Assembly (NCBI GenBank): GCA_020247305.1
Contig: JADCJE010000110.1
Location: forward strand, 1 to 51,509
Length of the DNA stretch: 51,509 nt
Source of the DNA: Phycisphaerales bacterium
Lineage (GTDB): Bacteria; Planctomycetota; UBA1135; UBA2386
Direction of reading: 5' to 3'
Numbering within the stretch: the stretch's first letter is position 1; every line of letters begins with the position of its first letter. Both the position numbers and the translations under genes were made by a program. The notes beneath the pieces are model-generated. The model was not told where the DNA came from. It saw only the letters and a list, made by a program, of their open reading frames with translations, and did not search any database. Positions 23,568-33,275 of the stretch are shown in pieces.

Positions 23568-26384
23568 ATGAAGTCCCGCAGCAAGCCCGACTTCCCCCTG
23601 ATCGACCGCATCACGCGCCGCGCCTTCGCCCACATGGTGGCGATGATCCACGTGGCCAACAACCGGCCGGACGCCGACAAGACCGACCCCAAGGTCGGCG
23701 GCCACCCGGCGGCGTGCGCATCGAGCCTCGACTTCCTGGCGGCGCTGCACCTCGTCGTGCGCGAACCGGGCGACTTCGTCTGCTGCAAGCCGCATGCGTC
23801 GCCCGCCGACCACGCGCTGCACCATGCGCTCGGCCTGTTCCGCCACGCCGACGGCCGCTGGTTCGACGACGCCGACGCCGAGGCGGTGATGACCCGCCTG
23901 CGCAGCTTCTCGCACGACGGCAAGCCGGTGTTCCAGAGCTACCACGCCGAGGTCGACCCGGACGGCTGGCGCTTCCTGCCGTCGGGCTCGGTCGGCATCC
24001 CGCCGGTCAACGCCGCGTACCTGTCGCTCGCCTACCGCTACGCCCGCCAGCACGGCTGGGACGTCGCCGAGCCGCACTTCTGGTGCATGATGGGCGACAG
24101 CGAGTTCCGCGAAGGCTCGCTGCTGGAGGTGATGCCCGAGGTCGCCGAGCGCGAGCTCGGCAACGTCACCTGGATCATCGACTACAACCGCCAGAACCTC
24201 GACGGCACGCGCATCCCCAACAACCGCGGCCTGCAGGGCACCGACGCCGACCGCATCGAGCGCACCGCGGTCGCCAACGGCTGGGAGGTCATCCAGCTGC
24301 GCCACGGCAGCTTCCGCGAGCAGGTGTTCGCCAAGAAGGGCGGCGAAGCGCTGCGCAAGGTCTTCGAGCAGGGCTTCACGGACTACCACTACCAGGCGCT
24401 GCTGTGGAAGCGCGACGGCAAGCTGATGCGCGAGGCGCTGCTGGCCGAGGACAAGGCGTGCAAGGCGCTGCTCGACACGCTGAGCGACGCCGACCTCGTG
24501 CGGCTGTTCTACGACACCGGCGGCCACGACCACGCCGCGATCGTCGACGCCTTCGAGCGCAGCAAGCTCGACGCGCGCCGGCCGACGCTCATCATCGCGC
24601 ACACGATCAAGGGCCGCGGCCTGCAGTGCGTCGCCGCCAACGGCAACCACTCGGCGATGCCCGAGGAGAGCGAGGTCGCCGAGATCCTCGCCGGCCACGG
24701 CCTCTCGCTGGAGCGGCCGTTCGTGCGCTGGGCCACGAGCACGCCCGAGGCGCGCTTCCTCGCCGAGCGCGGCGCCATGATGCGCCAGGGCATCGAGGCC
24801 CTGGAGCAGGAGGGCAAGCAGAACCGTGCGCGCGTGCAGGCGCAGGTCGATGCGCAGGGCGGCATGCCCGAGTCGCTCGACATCAACCTCAAGCTCGCGC
24901 CGACCACGCACACGCAGTGGATGTGGGGCCAGCTGGCCGCCAAGCTCGTGCGCATCGGCGTCTACGACGAGCTCGCCAAGGCCGGCAAGGAGGGCAAGGC
25001 CGGCAAGGCGCCGACCGCCGACGAAGCGAAGTGGAACCCGCTCGCCGACCTGATGATGACAATGGCGCCGGACGTCGGCACCTCGACCAACATCAACCCG
25101 GCGATGGACGAGAAGATCTTCGGCCCCAAGCACGACGAGAACTGGGAGTCGAAGCTCGACCTGCACGAACGCCTGCGGCCCGAGCTGGCGCCGACCGACG
25201 AGGCCTGGACGCGGCACATCCGCTTCGAGATCGCCGAGGCCAACTGCATGAGCGCGGTCGGCAGCTTCGGCAAGATGGACCACGTCGCCGGCATCCCCTT
25301 CCTGCCGATGATGACGGTCTACGACTTCTTCATCAAACGCGCGCTCGACCAGCTCTACTACGACCTCTACTGGGGCAGCTCGTTCGTGCTGGTCGGCACG
25401 CCGAGCGGCATCACGCTGGCGCCCGAAGGCGCGCAGCACAGCTGGAAGAGCGACATCCAGATCCCCAACCTGATCACGTGGGAGCCGGCGTTCGCGATCG
25501 AGCTGGAGTGGATCCTCTGCGACGCGATCCGCCGCCACTTCGCGCGCGACAACAAGGGCCGCAGCGGCGTGCTCGTGCGCGCCGTGACGCGCGCGCTGCA
25601 CCAGAACCAGCTGCTGGAGTGGCTGAAGAAGCAGGCGAAGTGGAAGCGCGAGCTGCCCGCCGGCGCCGAACTCGGCCTCACCGCCCAGGACGGCGGCCTG
25701 CACGAGGCCGAGGTGCCGCACGCCGGCGACGCCGAGATACTCGCCGCACTCAAGCACGACGTGCTCGCCGGCGGCTACCGCCTGATCGACTGGCGCGGCT
25801 ACCGCGGCTACCAGCCGGGCGAGAACGTCGTCGAGCTGTTCGTCATGGGCGCGCTGGTGCCCGAGGCGATCGAGGCCAGCAAGCTGCTGCTCGACCGCGG
25901 CGTCTACGCCAACGTCACCGTCGTCACATCGCCGGACCTGCTGTGCGGCGAACTCGGCCGCAAGGACGGCTTCAAGCACCTCGTGCAGACGCTCGGCGTC
26001 AGCGGCCGCCTGCACCTGCGCCCGGCCGGCAAGGGCGCATCCGGCCCGCTCGGCCCGGGCGACGTCGTCGACCTCGCCGGCCGCCGCGTGCCGATCGTGT
26101 CGGTGCACGACGGCGAGATCGGCCTGCTCGACAACCTCGGCTCGCTCGTCGGCGTCCAGCAGGTCGCCAAGGCGGTGGTCAAGTTCAGCAAGTCGGGCAC
26201 CCCGGCCCACATCTTCAAGTACCACGGCCTGCACGGCGAAGGCATCGCCGAGGCCTGCGGCCAGGCGCTGGCGCAGACGGCCCTGGAGACCGTGCAGCTG
26301 CACGGCGAGGCGCTGGCGGCGCTGCGCGGCCTGCAAGACCGGCCGGCGGGCGAATGGCGCGAACTCTGGCCGAATCCGGTCTGA
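23568..26384 (+). CDS. aceE: Pyruvate dehydrogenase E1 component, homodimeric (AceE-like)
   Basis: The 938-residue thiamine-diphosphate enzyme matches the alpha2 E1 of the pyruvate dehydrogenase complex, which decarboxylates pyruvate and passes the acetyl group to E2 lipoate. The ThDP/Mg motif is GDSE (176-179) to DYNRQN (205-210), a GDSE variant of the usual GDGE. AceE-like landmarks are CKPHASPADHALHHALGL, the segment GTPSGITLAPEGAQHSWKSD, and IPNLITWEPAFAIELEWI. It is slightly longer than the E. coli enzyme (887). No E2 or E3 gene is in the window. The ATG at 23568 precedes the conserved N-terminal region. The assignment to pyruvate over another 2-oxoacid is by overall resemblance. Confidence 0.82.
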   Translation: MKSRSKPDFPLIDRITRRAFAHMVAMIHVANNRPDADKTDPKVGGHPAACASSLDFLAALHLVVREPGDFVCCKPHASPADHALHHALGLFRHADGRWFDDADAEAVMTRLRSFSHDGKPVFQSYHAEVDPDGWRFLPSGSVGIPPVNAAYLSLAYRYARQHGWDVAEPHFWCMMGDSEFREGSLLEVMPEVAERELGNVTWIIDYNRQNLDGTRIPNNRGLQGTDADRIERTAVANGWEVIQLRHGSFREQVFAKKGGEALRKVFEQGFTDYHYQALLWKRDGKLMREALLAEDKACKALLDTLSDADLVRLFYDTGGHDHAAIVDAFERSKLDARRPTLIIAHTIKGRGLQCVAANGNHSAMPEESEVAEILAGHGLSLERPFVRWATSTPEARFLAERGAMMRQGIEALEQEGKQNRARVQAQVDAQGGMPESLDINLKLAPTTHTQWMWGQLAAKLVRIGVYDELAKAGKEGKAGKAPTADEAKWNPLADLMMTMAPDVGTSTNINPAMDEKIFGPKHDENWESKLDLHERLRPELAPTDEAWTRHIRFEIAEANCMSAVGSFGKMDHVAGIPFLPMMTVYDFFIKRALDQLYYDLYWGSSFVLVGTPSGITLAPEGAQHSWKSDIQIPNLITWEPAFAIELEWILCDAIRRHFARDNKGRSGVLVRAVTRALHQNQLLEWLKKQAKWKRELPAGAELGLTAQDGGLHEAEVPHAGDAEILAALKHDVLAGGYRLIDWRGYRGYQPGENVVELFVMGALVPEAIEASKLLLDRGVYANVTVVTSPDLLCGELGRKDGFKHLVQTLGVSGRLHLRPAGKGASGPLGPGDVVDLAGRRVPIVSVHDGEIGLLDNLGSLVGVQQVAKAVVKFSKSGTPAHIFKYHGLHGEGIAEACGQALAQTALETVQLHGEALAALRGLQDRPAGEWRELWPNPV

Positions 26385-26484
26385 GCGCCGCACGCTACGC
26401 TGGCCGTCGGCTGCGGGTTCGCGCGCCGGCGCGCCGCGAGCCGGCAGACAGCGCCCCGACCCGGCCACCCGACGCGTTCCTGCG

Positions 26485-27657
26485 ATGACCGCCTACCCGC
26501 CGTTCCCGTCCCGCCGCCCCAGCTCGCTGCCGCTGGCCGTCGCCGGCGCCGCCTTCGCGCTCGCCGTGTACCTCGCCCTCGACCGCGGCGGCTTCTTCCG
26601 GCCGATGCCGAGCGGCGAACCGCGCGCGGTGACGCCGCGCGGCGACCTCGCGGGCATGGAGCAGACGTTCGTCGACGTGTTCCAGCGCTGTTCGCCGTCG
26701 GTCGCGCACATCAACACGTCGTCGCTCGTGCGCACCGGTTGGGGGCGCGTCGCCGAGCAGCGCGGCTCCGGCAGCGGCTTCGTTTGGGACCGCGCCGGCA
26801 CGATCGTCACCAACCACCACGTCGTCGAGAACGCCACCGAGGTGCAGGTGACCGTCGGCGGGCGCAACTTCCGCGCCGACGTGCTGGCGTCGTCGCCGGC
26901 GCACGACCTCGCGGTGCTGCGCTTGCGCGGCGGCCTTGGCGACCTCGTGCCGCTCGCCGTCGGCGCGTCGGCGGACCTCAAGGTCGGCCAGACCGCGATC
27001 GCGATCGGCAACCCGTTCGGCTTCGACCAGACGATGACCACCGGCATCGTCAGCGCGCTCGACCGCAGCCTGGAGAAGCCCGACGGCGGCCTGATGCACG
27101 GTCTGATCCAGGTCGACGCCGCGATCAACCCCGGCAACTCGGGCGGCCCGCTGCTCGACTCGGCCGGCCGACTCATCGGCGTCACCACGGCGATCTACTC
27201 GCCGAGCGGCGCCAACGCCGGCATCGGCTTCGCGGTGCCGGTCGACCTCGTCAACGAGATCGTGCCGCGGCTGCTCGGCGGCAAGTCGACGACGGCGATC
27301 CTCGGCGTGAAGACGCAATACAGCAGCTACCGGCTCGACGGCGACCTCGGCTATCCCTCGGGCGCGATCGTGACCGAGGTCGTCGACGGCTACGGCGCGG
27401 CGGCCGCGGGCCTGCGGCCGTTCCGCATCGCGGCGGGCGCGCGCGGCGAGGTCATCGAGCAGTACGGCGACGTGCTCGTCGCGATCGACGGCAAGCCGCT
27501 GCGCACCTTCGACGAACTGCCGCGCCTGCTCGCCGGCCACAAACCCGGCGACACGGTGAAGGTCACCGTCGTGCGCGGCCTGCCGGAGCAGCCGCAGGCC
27601 GTCGACGTGCCGGTCAAGCTGACCGCCCCCGGCGAGAGCCTGCGTTCGGGTTCGTAG
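26485..27657 (+). CDS. HtrA/DegP-like serine protease with one PDZ domain
   Basis: The 390-residue protein has an N-terminal membrane anchor or uncleaved signal (residues 15-32), a trypsin-like domain with His112 (VTNHHVVENA), Asp141 (SPAHDLAVLRL) and Ser219 (INPGNSGGPLLD), and a single PDZ domain (about 295-385, GAIVTEVVDGYGAAAAGLRP ... DVLVAIDGKPL). It belongs to the DegS/HhoA-type envelope quality-control proteases. An insertion in the PDZ domain (FRIAAGARGEVIEQYG) lengthens the usual AAGL-x-x-GD turn. It sits 100 bp after aceE on the same strand. Confidence 0.92.
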   Translation: MTAYPPFPSRRPSSLPLAVAGAAFALAVYLALDRGGFFRPMPSGEPRAVTPRGDLAGMEQTFVDVFQRCSPSVAHINTSSLVRTGWGRVAEQRGSGSGFVWDRAGTIVTNHHVVENATEVQVTVGGRNFRADVLASSPAHDLAVLRLRGGLGDLVPLAVGASADLKVGQTAIAIGNPFGFDQTMTTGIVSALDRSLEKPDGGLMHGLIQVDAAINPGNSGGPLLDSAGRLIGVTTAIYSPSGANAGIGFAVPVDLVNEIVPRLLGGKSTTAILGVKTQYSSYRLDGDLGYPSGAIVTEVVDGYGAAAAGLRPFRIAAGARGEVIEQYGDVLVAIDGKPLRTFDELPRLLAGHKPGDTVKVTVVRGLPEQPQAVDVPVKLTAPGESLRSGS

Positions 27658-27666
27658 CGCCGGCCA

Positions 27667-28305
27667 TCAGCCGTCGCGGCGGCCCGTGCCAGTGAACTTC
27701 TGCGGCGCCGAAGCGAGGATGCGCCCGTCGACCAGCACGACGGCCTGTGCGTACAGCGTCACGCCCGCCGGGAAGTCCGTCGCGTAGCGCGAGACCACCG
27801 TGACGCCGGCGGCGTCGAGCGAACCGACCGCCAGCACGACGCCATCGGCGAGCAGCGGCGGCAGCTGCGCGACGAAGTGCACGAGCTGCGGCGAAGCGGA
27901 CGCGACCAGCAGGGCCGGCGCACCGGCGAGCGACAGCGCTGCGGGGATGGCGACGCCGCCAGGGCAGCCGACCGTCGGGATCGGCTTCGCCAGCGGCTGC
28001 GGCATCGGCCGGGCCGCTTCGACCGGTCGGGCGTAGGGCTTGGCGGCGACGGCGACGGCGGCCTCGGCATCGGCTTTGGCTTCGGTCGGCGAACGCTCGA
28101 GTCCGGCGCCCGTGTCCGCAGCGCCGGCGTCAGGCCGGTCGATGGCGAAGGCCGGCGCGGCGCGGCGCACCGCCGCCAGCTTGAAGTCGATCTTGCCCTC
28201 GCGATGGGCGACGCCGAGTTCGGCGCGCAGCGGCTGCTGCGGGGCCGGCGGCGCACCGGCGACGGCGACGAGGACCAACGAGACAGCGGACAGGATGGTC
28301 TGCAC
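27667..28305 (-). CDS. Secreted hypothetical protein (GTG start)
   Basis: The 212-residue product starts at a GTG at 28305 (then QTILSAVSLVLVAVAGAPPA, a signal peptide). The start is supported by GAGGAA 6-7 nt upstream; the frame is open further upstream but without a ribosome-binding site. The C-terminal half (SLAGAPALLVASASPQLVHF and ATDFPAGVTLYAQAVVLVDG) resembles the same type of beta domain as the end of the 12494-13621 protein, with a length-compatible VGCPGGVAIPAALSLAG start, suggesting a shared C-terminal module. Function unknown. It converges on the HtrA gene with a 9-bp gap. Confidence 0.6.
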   Translation of the reverse strand: MQTILSAVSLVLVAVAGAPPAPQQPLRAELGVAHREGKIDFKLAAVRRAAPAFAIDRPDAGAADTGAGLERSPTEAKADAEAAVAVAAKPYARPVEAARPMPQPLAKPIPTVGCPGGVAIPAALSLAGAPALLVASASPQLVHFVAQLPPLLADGVVLAVGSLDAAGVTVVSRYATDFPAGVTLYAQAVVLVDGRILASAPQKFTGTGRRDG

Positions 28306-28608
28306 GGGACGTTCCTCACGGCTGGCCCGCCGGTCGGCTGGGCCGACGGCGGGCGACACCCAACCAGGGGGTTGGGAACCTGCGGCGGCACGCGCCCCCG
28401 CACGCCAGTCCCCCGCCAGCGGGCCGCGGTTCACGCCAGCGATCCACGCGGAATTCCGCACGGCCCCCCACGCACCCCGGCTGCGCCCGGCGCCGAACCG
28501 GGCGTCCGGACCGGCATCCTCGCGGCGCGCCCGCAAACGGCCGCGCGCCGATGGCAGGTAGCATCCTGCGATCGGCGCGCGCAAGGGCGGAAGACCGGCG
28601 GCGACGCA
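28306..28608. other. Non-coding gap, leader of the secreted-protein gene
   Basis: No gene is supported here. The sequence forms a 5' leader for the minus-strand gene at 28305. A hairpin with stem CCCGCC/GGCGGG and TCGGC-type extension (28326-28353) lies just upstream of the Shine-Dalgarno (28312-28317), and a smaller CCAAC/GTTGG hairpin follows near 28361-28376. Whether these regulate translation is unknown. Confidence 0.4.
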
Positions 28609-29055
28609 TCACGACACGCGGCGCAGCGCGGGCCCGAGCGAACTCGGCGGCGTCACCAGCGGCGCCAGCCGGCGCATGGCTCGGCGCGGCCGCGGCAGAG
28701 CCGGCAGGCCGTCGCTGACGACCGTGGCGACGACGCCGACCGTGGCGCCGACGAGCATCGGCGACACGCCGCCGAGGAACGCGCCGGTCACCGCTTCCAG
28801 GAAGCCGCGGACCGCGAGCAGCAGGACCAGCGCGCCGAGGCCGATGCGCTCGGCTTGGCTGCGCGCGAGCGGAACGATGGCGAGCACCACCATCGCCGCC
28901 CACGCCATCGTCCCGAGCACGGCGCCCACCGGCAGCACGGCGACGCCGATCCACGACGCCGCGGCGCGGAGGCACCATTCGTAGCCGGCGACCAGCGCGG
29001 CGGCGACGGCGCTGATGCGGAGGACGTGGAAGACGAAGCGGGAGATCGTGTTCAT
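28609..29055 (-). CDS. Small integral membrane protein
   Basis: This is a 148-residue protein from the ATG at 29055, with four predicted membrane segments (about 12-30, 34-65, 73-92 and 94-115) separated by short charged loops, and a basic C-terminal tail (RPRRAMRRLAPLV). No family was recognised. It is transcribed divergently from the ECF sigma factor gene, 212 bp apart. Confidence 0.6.
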   Translation of the reverse strand: MNTISRFVFHVLRISAVAAALVAGYEWCLRAAASWIGVAVLPVGAVLGTMAWAAMVVLAIVPLARSQAERIGLGALVLLLAVRGFLEAVTGAFLGGVSPMLVGATVGVVATVVSDGLPALPRPRRAMRRLAPLVTPPSSLGPALRRVS

Positions 29056-29267
29056 CGTGGCCTGTGGGCTTGGCTGCGGCGATGGCCGCGGCACGCCGAG
29101 GACCCGCCAGCGGCCGCCGGACCGCGCCAGGAATCCCCCTGAACGCCGCAACCGCAGCCGTTCGCGCACCTTGCGCCCTGCCCTGCGCACCGGTGGCGGA
29201 CCGCTGCCGCCAGACCGGCTCGCCGCGCGGCATGGCCTTCGATTGCACGTCTTCCTAGCCTGCCAGG

Positions 29268-29822
29268 ATGGAGCCGTCGCCCCCACGCCCGCGGCTGCGG
29301 GACCGCATCGCCGCCGCCTATCCACAGATGCTGCGGATCGCCGAGCGCGTCGTGCATCGGCGCACGCAGGCGGCCGCGCGCGCAAAGGTGACGCCGACCG
29401 AGGTGCTGCACGAGGCCTTCCTCGAACTCGACCGCGAGGAACAGCAGCGGCAGGTGGCGCAGCGCTCGCTGCTCGGCGAACGGCCCGACACGCTGCTGCG
29501 CGCGTGCGTCGGCGCCGCCTGCCGCGATGCGCTGATCGCGCGCTTGCGCGAGCAGGGCCGCCAGAAGCGCGGCGGCGACGCGCACCACGAGCCGCTGCAC
29601 TCGCAGATCGCTCTCGATGGCGGCGCGCGCGACGCGCTCGACGTGCACGCGGCAATCGAGTCGATCCGCGCCGAGGACGCCGACCTCGCCGACCTGATCG
29701 ACCTGCGCGTGTTCGCCGACCTGTCGGTGCCCGAGTGCGCGCAGGTCCTGGGCACGTCGCCGCGCTCCGTCGACCGGCAATGGGCGCTGGCCAAGGCCAT
29801 GCTGCGGCAGCGGCTCGGATGA
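29268..29822 (+). CDS. ECF-type RNA polymerase sigma factor (TIGR02999-like)
   Basis: The 184-residue protein has sigma region 2 (about 10-95, including KVTPTEVLHEAFLELDREEQ) and region 4 (about 125-184, DLIDLRVFADLSVPECAQVL, then GTSPRSVDRQWALAKAMLRQ, a helix-turn-helix). The text R-x-x-x-x-x-R-x-x-x-x-x-P-T-E-[VL]-[LV]-[HN]-E is typical of the TIGR02999 subfamily common in planctomycetes and acidobacteria. The stop overlaps the start of the downstream kinase gene (ATGA), so sigma factor and kinase are made together. This suggests regulation by phosphorylation in place of an anti-sigma factor, which is an inference. Confidence 0.88.
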   Translation: MEPSPPRPRLRDRIAAAYPQMLRIAERVVHRRTQAAARAKVTPTEVLHEAFLELDREEQQRQVAQRSLLGERPDTLLRACVGAACRDALIARLREQGRQKRGGDAHHEPLHSQIALDGGARDALDVHAAIESIRAEDADLADLIDLRVFADLSVPECAQVLGTSPRSVDRQWALAKAMLRQRLG

Positions 29823-32158
29823 ACGACGAACCACGACACCTGCGGCGGCGCGCGTTGTTCGACGCGGCGCTGGACCTGCGACCGGACGCGCGCGCGGCGT
29901 TCGTCCGCGCGCGGGCCGACGACGATCCGTCGCTGCGCGACGAGCTGCTCGCCCTCGTCGCGCTCGCCGACGGCGGCTCGACCTTCGCGCGCGACGACGG
30001 CGCCGGCGCGCCGCCACCGCCCGACGACGACGAGGCGGCGATCTACGCGATCCAGCTCGGCGCGCCCGAGGACGCGATCGAAGGCGAGTTGACGCGGTTG
30101 GCCGGCGGCGATCCGGCGCGCGACCGCCGCGTGCGCACGATCGCGCTCTGGCTGCGCACCGCCGGCGGCGCGCAGCGGCAAGGCGAGGACATGCTGCGCC
30201 GGCTGCGACGGGTCTGGGCGCCTGCCCGCCATGCGCGGCGCTATGCGGACCTCGATCGCATCGGCGGCGGCGGCTTCGGCAGCCTGACGCTGGTGCACGA
30301 CGAACTGCTGGGCCGCAAGGTCGCCCGCAAGTCGATCAGCGCCAAGCACGGCGGCTCGCTGCTGCAGATCAAGCCGGACCTCGTCCACCGCTTTCTCGAC
30401 GAGGCGCAGGCGGCTGCCCAGTTGTCGCACCCGGCGATCCCGCCGGTGCACGACGTCGGCGTCGACGCGCTCGGCGTGCCTTTCTTCACCATGCGCTACG
30501 TGCGCGGCGAATCGCTCGACGCGCTGATCGCACGGCACGAGGCCGGCGACCCCTCCTGGCCGCTGGCGCGGCTCGTGCGCATCGTCGCCGAGGTCGCCAA
30601 CGCGCTCGATCACGCGCATGGCAAGCAGGTCGTGCACCGCGACGTGAAGCCGTCGAACGTGATGGTCGGCCGCTTCGGCGAGGCCTGCCTGATCGACTGG
30701 GGACTGGCGCTGCTGCATCGCGCCGGCTCCGCGGCGGTCGGCGCGTCGGCCGCGGTGAGCGACCGCGACGCCGCGTTGAGCGCGCGGCCGATGGGCACCC
30801 GTGGCTACACCGCCCCCGAGCAGTGGCGCGGCCAGGCCGGTCCGCTCGCCGACGTGTTCTCGGTCGGCGCCATGCTGCACCGCATGCTGACCGGGGACGC
30901 TCCAGACGAACGCGGCGCCGCGGCGCCGGCGCGCGACCCCGGCCTCGCCGCCGTGGCGCGCAAGGCGATGGCGAGCGACCCGCTGCAGCGCTACGAGTCG
31001 ATGGCGCACCTGTGCGCCGACCTGACGGCGTGGCTCGCGGGTCGTCCGCTCGCGGCGACGGGCCGGCAACGGTCGCGGCTCGACGGGCTGCTGACGCTGG
31101 CGCGGCGGTGGTTCGGCGCGGAGCGCGCCGGCGCGAACCTCACCGCGGCGGCGCCGGCGCGCGCGCCCGCGTTGGCGACGTTCGCGACGCTCGCCGACGC
31201 CGGCCGGAGCCCCGGCGGGTCGCGCGACCCCGTGCTGCGGCGCATCGCCGAGCTCGGCGTCGCGCCGGCGGCGCTGCACGACCTCGGCGCCCTGGCGGCT
31301 GGCGGCGAAGCCGTGTTGTCGCACGGTCGCGACCTGCGGTTGCAGCGCCGCGTCGCGATCAAGTCGCTGCGGCGTCGGGCCGCCACGGGTGCGACGCCCG
31401 CCCCCGACGCCATCGACGCGTTCTTCGACGAGGCGCGCATCGCCGCGCAACTCGACCATCCATCCGTGCTCGTGCCGTTCGACCTGACGCTGTCGCCGAC
31501 CGGGGACGTGCACATGCTGCTGCCGCTCGCGCGCGGCGGCGACCTGGAGCTGCGCGCCAGCCAGTTGGCCGGCCGCCACGATGCGTGGCGACAGACCGCG
31601 CTGCTGCTGCTGCAGGCGAGCCGAGGCCTCGCCTGGGCGCACGCCAAGGGCGTCGTGCACCGCGACGTCAAGCCGGACAACATCGTGCTGGGCCGGCACC
31701 AGGACGCCTACCTCGCCGACTGGGGCCAGGCGCGGCTGCTGCCGGCTGCGCCGGCGGAGGCCGGGCCGCAACGGCAGTTGGCGTCGATCGTCGCGCGGCG
31801 CGCGGCCGCCGCTGCGACGGGCTTCGCCGGCACGCCTGCATACGCGGCGCCCGAGCAGGCCGCCGGCCTGCCGGCGAGCCGCAGCGACGACGTGTTCGCG
31901 CTCGGCGGCGTGCTGTTCCGTCTGCTCACGGGCCGCGCGCCGCGCACGGTCCAGGAGATCGGCAGCGACGACCTCGCGGCCTGGCTCGCTGCGGCGCGCC
32001 AGCGACCCATCCCGCCGGTGCGCCGGTTCGCGCGCCGCGCGCCGAAGGCCCTCGCGGCGGTCTGCGACCAGGCGCTGCAGTTCCGGCCGGAGGACCGCCA
32101 CGTCGACGCGGCGGCGTTCGCGCACGCGCTCGAAGCGGCGCTGCTGCGCGCGCGCTGA
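29819..32158 (+). CDS. Soluble Ser/Thr protein kinase with two tandem kinase domains
   Basis: The 779-residue protein has an N-terminal helical domain (residues 1-60, LFDAALDLRPDARAAFVRAR) common in planctomycete sigma-linked kinases. Kinase domain 1 is at about 140-410: Gly loop GGGGFGSLTLVHDE, VARKSI, HRDVKPSN near 273, DWG, GYTAPEQ. Kinase domain 2 is at about 475-775: AIKSLRR, HRDVKPDN near 614, DWGQARLL, AYAAPEQ. Both keep the catalytic Asp, Asn and metal Asp. Both have DWG in place of DFG, and the second has a degenerate Gly loop (AAGGEAVLSHGRD). There is no membrane helix or extracellular sensor, so the kinase is cytosolic. It is coupled to the ECF sigma gene by a 4-nt overlap. Confidence 0.88.
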   Translation: MNDEPRHLRRRALFDAALDLRPDARAAFVRARADDDPSLRDELLALVALADGGSTFARDDGAGAPPPPDDDEAAIYAIQLGAPEDAIEGELTRLAGGDPARDRRVRTIALWLRTAGGAQRQGEDMLRRLRRVWAPARHARRYADLDRIGGGGFGSLTLVHDELLGRKVARKSISAKHGGSLLQIKPDLVHRFLDEAQAAAQLSHPAIPPVHDVGVDALGVPFFTMRYVRGESLDALIARHEAGDPSWPLARLVRIVAEVANALDHAHGKQVVHRDVKPSNVMVGRFGEACLIDWGLALLHRAGSAAVGASAAVSDRDAALSARPMGTRGYTAPEQWRGQAGPLADVFSVGAMLHRMLTGDAPDERGAAAPARDPGLAAVARKAMASDPLQRYESMAHLCADLTAWLAGRPLAATGRQRSRLDGLLTLARRWFGAERAGANLTAAAPARAPALATFATLADAGRSPGGSRDPVLRRIAELGVAPAALHDLGALAAGGEAVLSHGRDLRLQRRVAIKSLRRRAATGATPAPDAIDAFFDEARIAAQLDHPSVLVPFDLTLSPTGDVHMLLPLARGGDLELRASQLAGRHDAWRQTALLLLQASRGLAWAHAKGVVHRDVKPDNIVLGRHQDAYLADWGQARLLPAAPAEAGPQRQLASIVARRAAAAATGFAGTPAYAAPEQAAGLPASRSDDVFALGGVLFRLLTGRAPRTVQEIGSDDLAAWLAAARQRPIPPVRRFARRAPKALAAVCDQALQFRPEDRHVDAAAFAHALEAALLRAR

Positions 32159-32357
32159 CCTGCGCCCTGCGGTCCGGCCCGGCGCCGGTTCGGCCGGGCA
32201 GGCGGGCGCGCGATGCTGCGTGCCTCGCTGCCGCGGCGGGGAGGGCGCGCTGGCGTTCCGAGCCTGAGGAACAACTCGTCTCTCACGCCATGCGAGGCAG
32301 CGAACGCGGCCACCCGTGGCAGCCTGGGAGTCCGTGGAGTCCCTTCTTCTCGGATTC

Positions 32358-33275
32358 TCAGCCGCCGAGCACGGCGAGCTTGGCCTCGACCACCTGCTCG
32401 CGCGCATCGAAGCGCGGCAGCTTGATGTGCCGGGCCAACGCCGCGTCGATCGCGGCCGCCGGCGCGAGCCCGACCAGTTCGCTCTCGGCGACCTGCACGC
32501 CCTTCTGCGCCGCCAGTTCCTGCACGCGGTCGAACACCGTGCGGAGCGACGTCACCTCGAAGTCGAGCAGGTTCATCGACACCTGCGCCTGCTTCTTGTC
32601 GTCGAGGAAGAACCCCATCGCCTGCACCTTCTTGAAGCCGCCGTCCTTCTCGCGCACGGCCTTGGCGATGTCCTTGGCCAACTGCACGTCCTCGGTCGCG
32701 AGGTTGACGTTGTAGGCGATCAGGAACTTGCGCGCGCCGACGGCGACCGCGCCCGCGGTCGGGTGAAGCCTCGCCGGGCCGAAGTCCGGCGCGAACTCGG
32801 GGTCGACGCCGACCAGGGCCTGCAGGCCCTCGAACTCCTTGTTGCGGACGTTGCCGAGCACGCGCCGCGACTCGCGCGCGCAGGCTTCCGCGTAGAGGAA
32901 CACCGGCAGCCCGAGTTCGGCGCCGATGCGCGCGCCGACCGACTTCGCCGTCGCCACCGCGTCGGCCATCGTTGCGCCGGCGAGCGGCACGAACGGGCAG
33001 ACGTCCATCGCGCCCATGCGCTTGTGTTCGCCCTTGTGCGCGCGCAGGTCGATCGCCGCCATCGCCGCCTTGGCGCCGAGCACGGCAGCGTCGGCGATCG
33101 CCGGCGCCGGGCCGGCCAGCGTGACGACGGCGCGGTTGTGGCTGGCGTCGAGTTCGGCGCCAAGGCACCGCACGCCGGGCGCCACGGTCATCGCGGCGAC
33201 GAGGCGGTCGACCAGCGCGCGATCGCGGCCTTCGGAGAAGTTGGGGACGAACTCCAGGAGCGGTGCGGCGGGCAT
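32358..33275 (-). CDS. ftcD: Glutamate formimidoyltransferase
   Basis: The 305-residue protein covers only the transferase half of the bifunctional mammalian enzyme, as is usual in bacteria. It transfers the formimino group of N-formimino-L-glutamate to tetrahydrofolate, the last step of one histidine-degradation route. Recognisable parts are the N-terminal LLEFVPNFSEGRD, ELDASHNRAVVTLAGP, KGEHKRMGAMDVCPFVPL, PVFLYAEACARESRR and PDFGPARLHPTAGAVAVGAR. hutI, making the substrate's precursor, lies 0.8 kb upstream on the same strand, with an unrelated gene between. No FTCD cyclodeaminase domain or hutH/hutU is in the window. Confidence 0.9.
   Translation of the reverse strand: MPAAPLLEFVPNFSEGRDRALVDRLVAAMTVAPGVRCLGAELDASHNRAVVTLAGPAPAIADAAVLGAKAAMAAIDLRAHKGEHKRMGAMDVCPFVPLAGATMADAVATAKSVGARIGAELGLPVFLYAEACARESRRVLGNVRNKEFEGLQALVGVDPEFAPDFGPARLHPTAGAVAVGARKFLIAYNVNLATEDVQLAKDIAKAVREKDGGFKKVQAMGFFLDDKKQAQVSMNLLDFEVTSLRTVFDRVQELAAQKGVQVAESELVGLAPAAAIDAALARHIKLPRFDAREQVVEAKLAVLGG

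Noticed and set aside
29318-32407. Minus-strand open frame of 1029 codons opposite the sigma/kinase genes
   Set aside because: Antisense to two genes with complete motif sets; no recognisable protein text.
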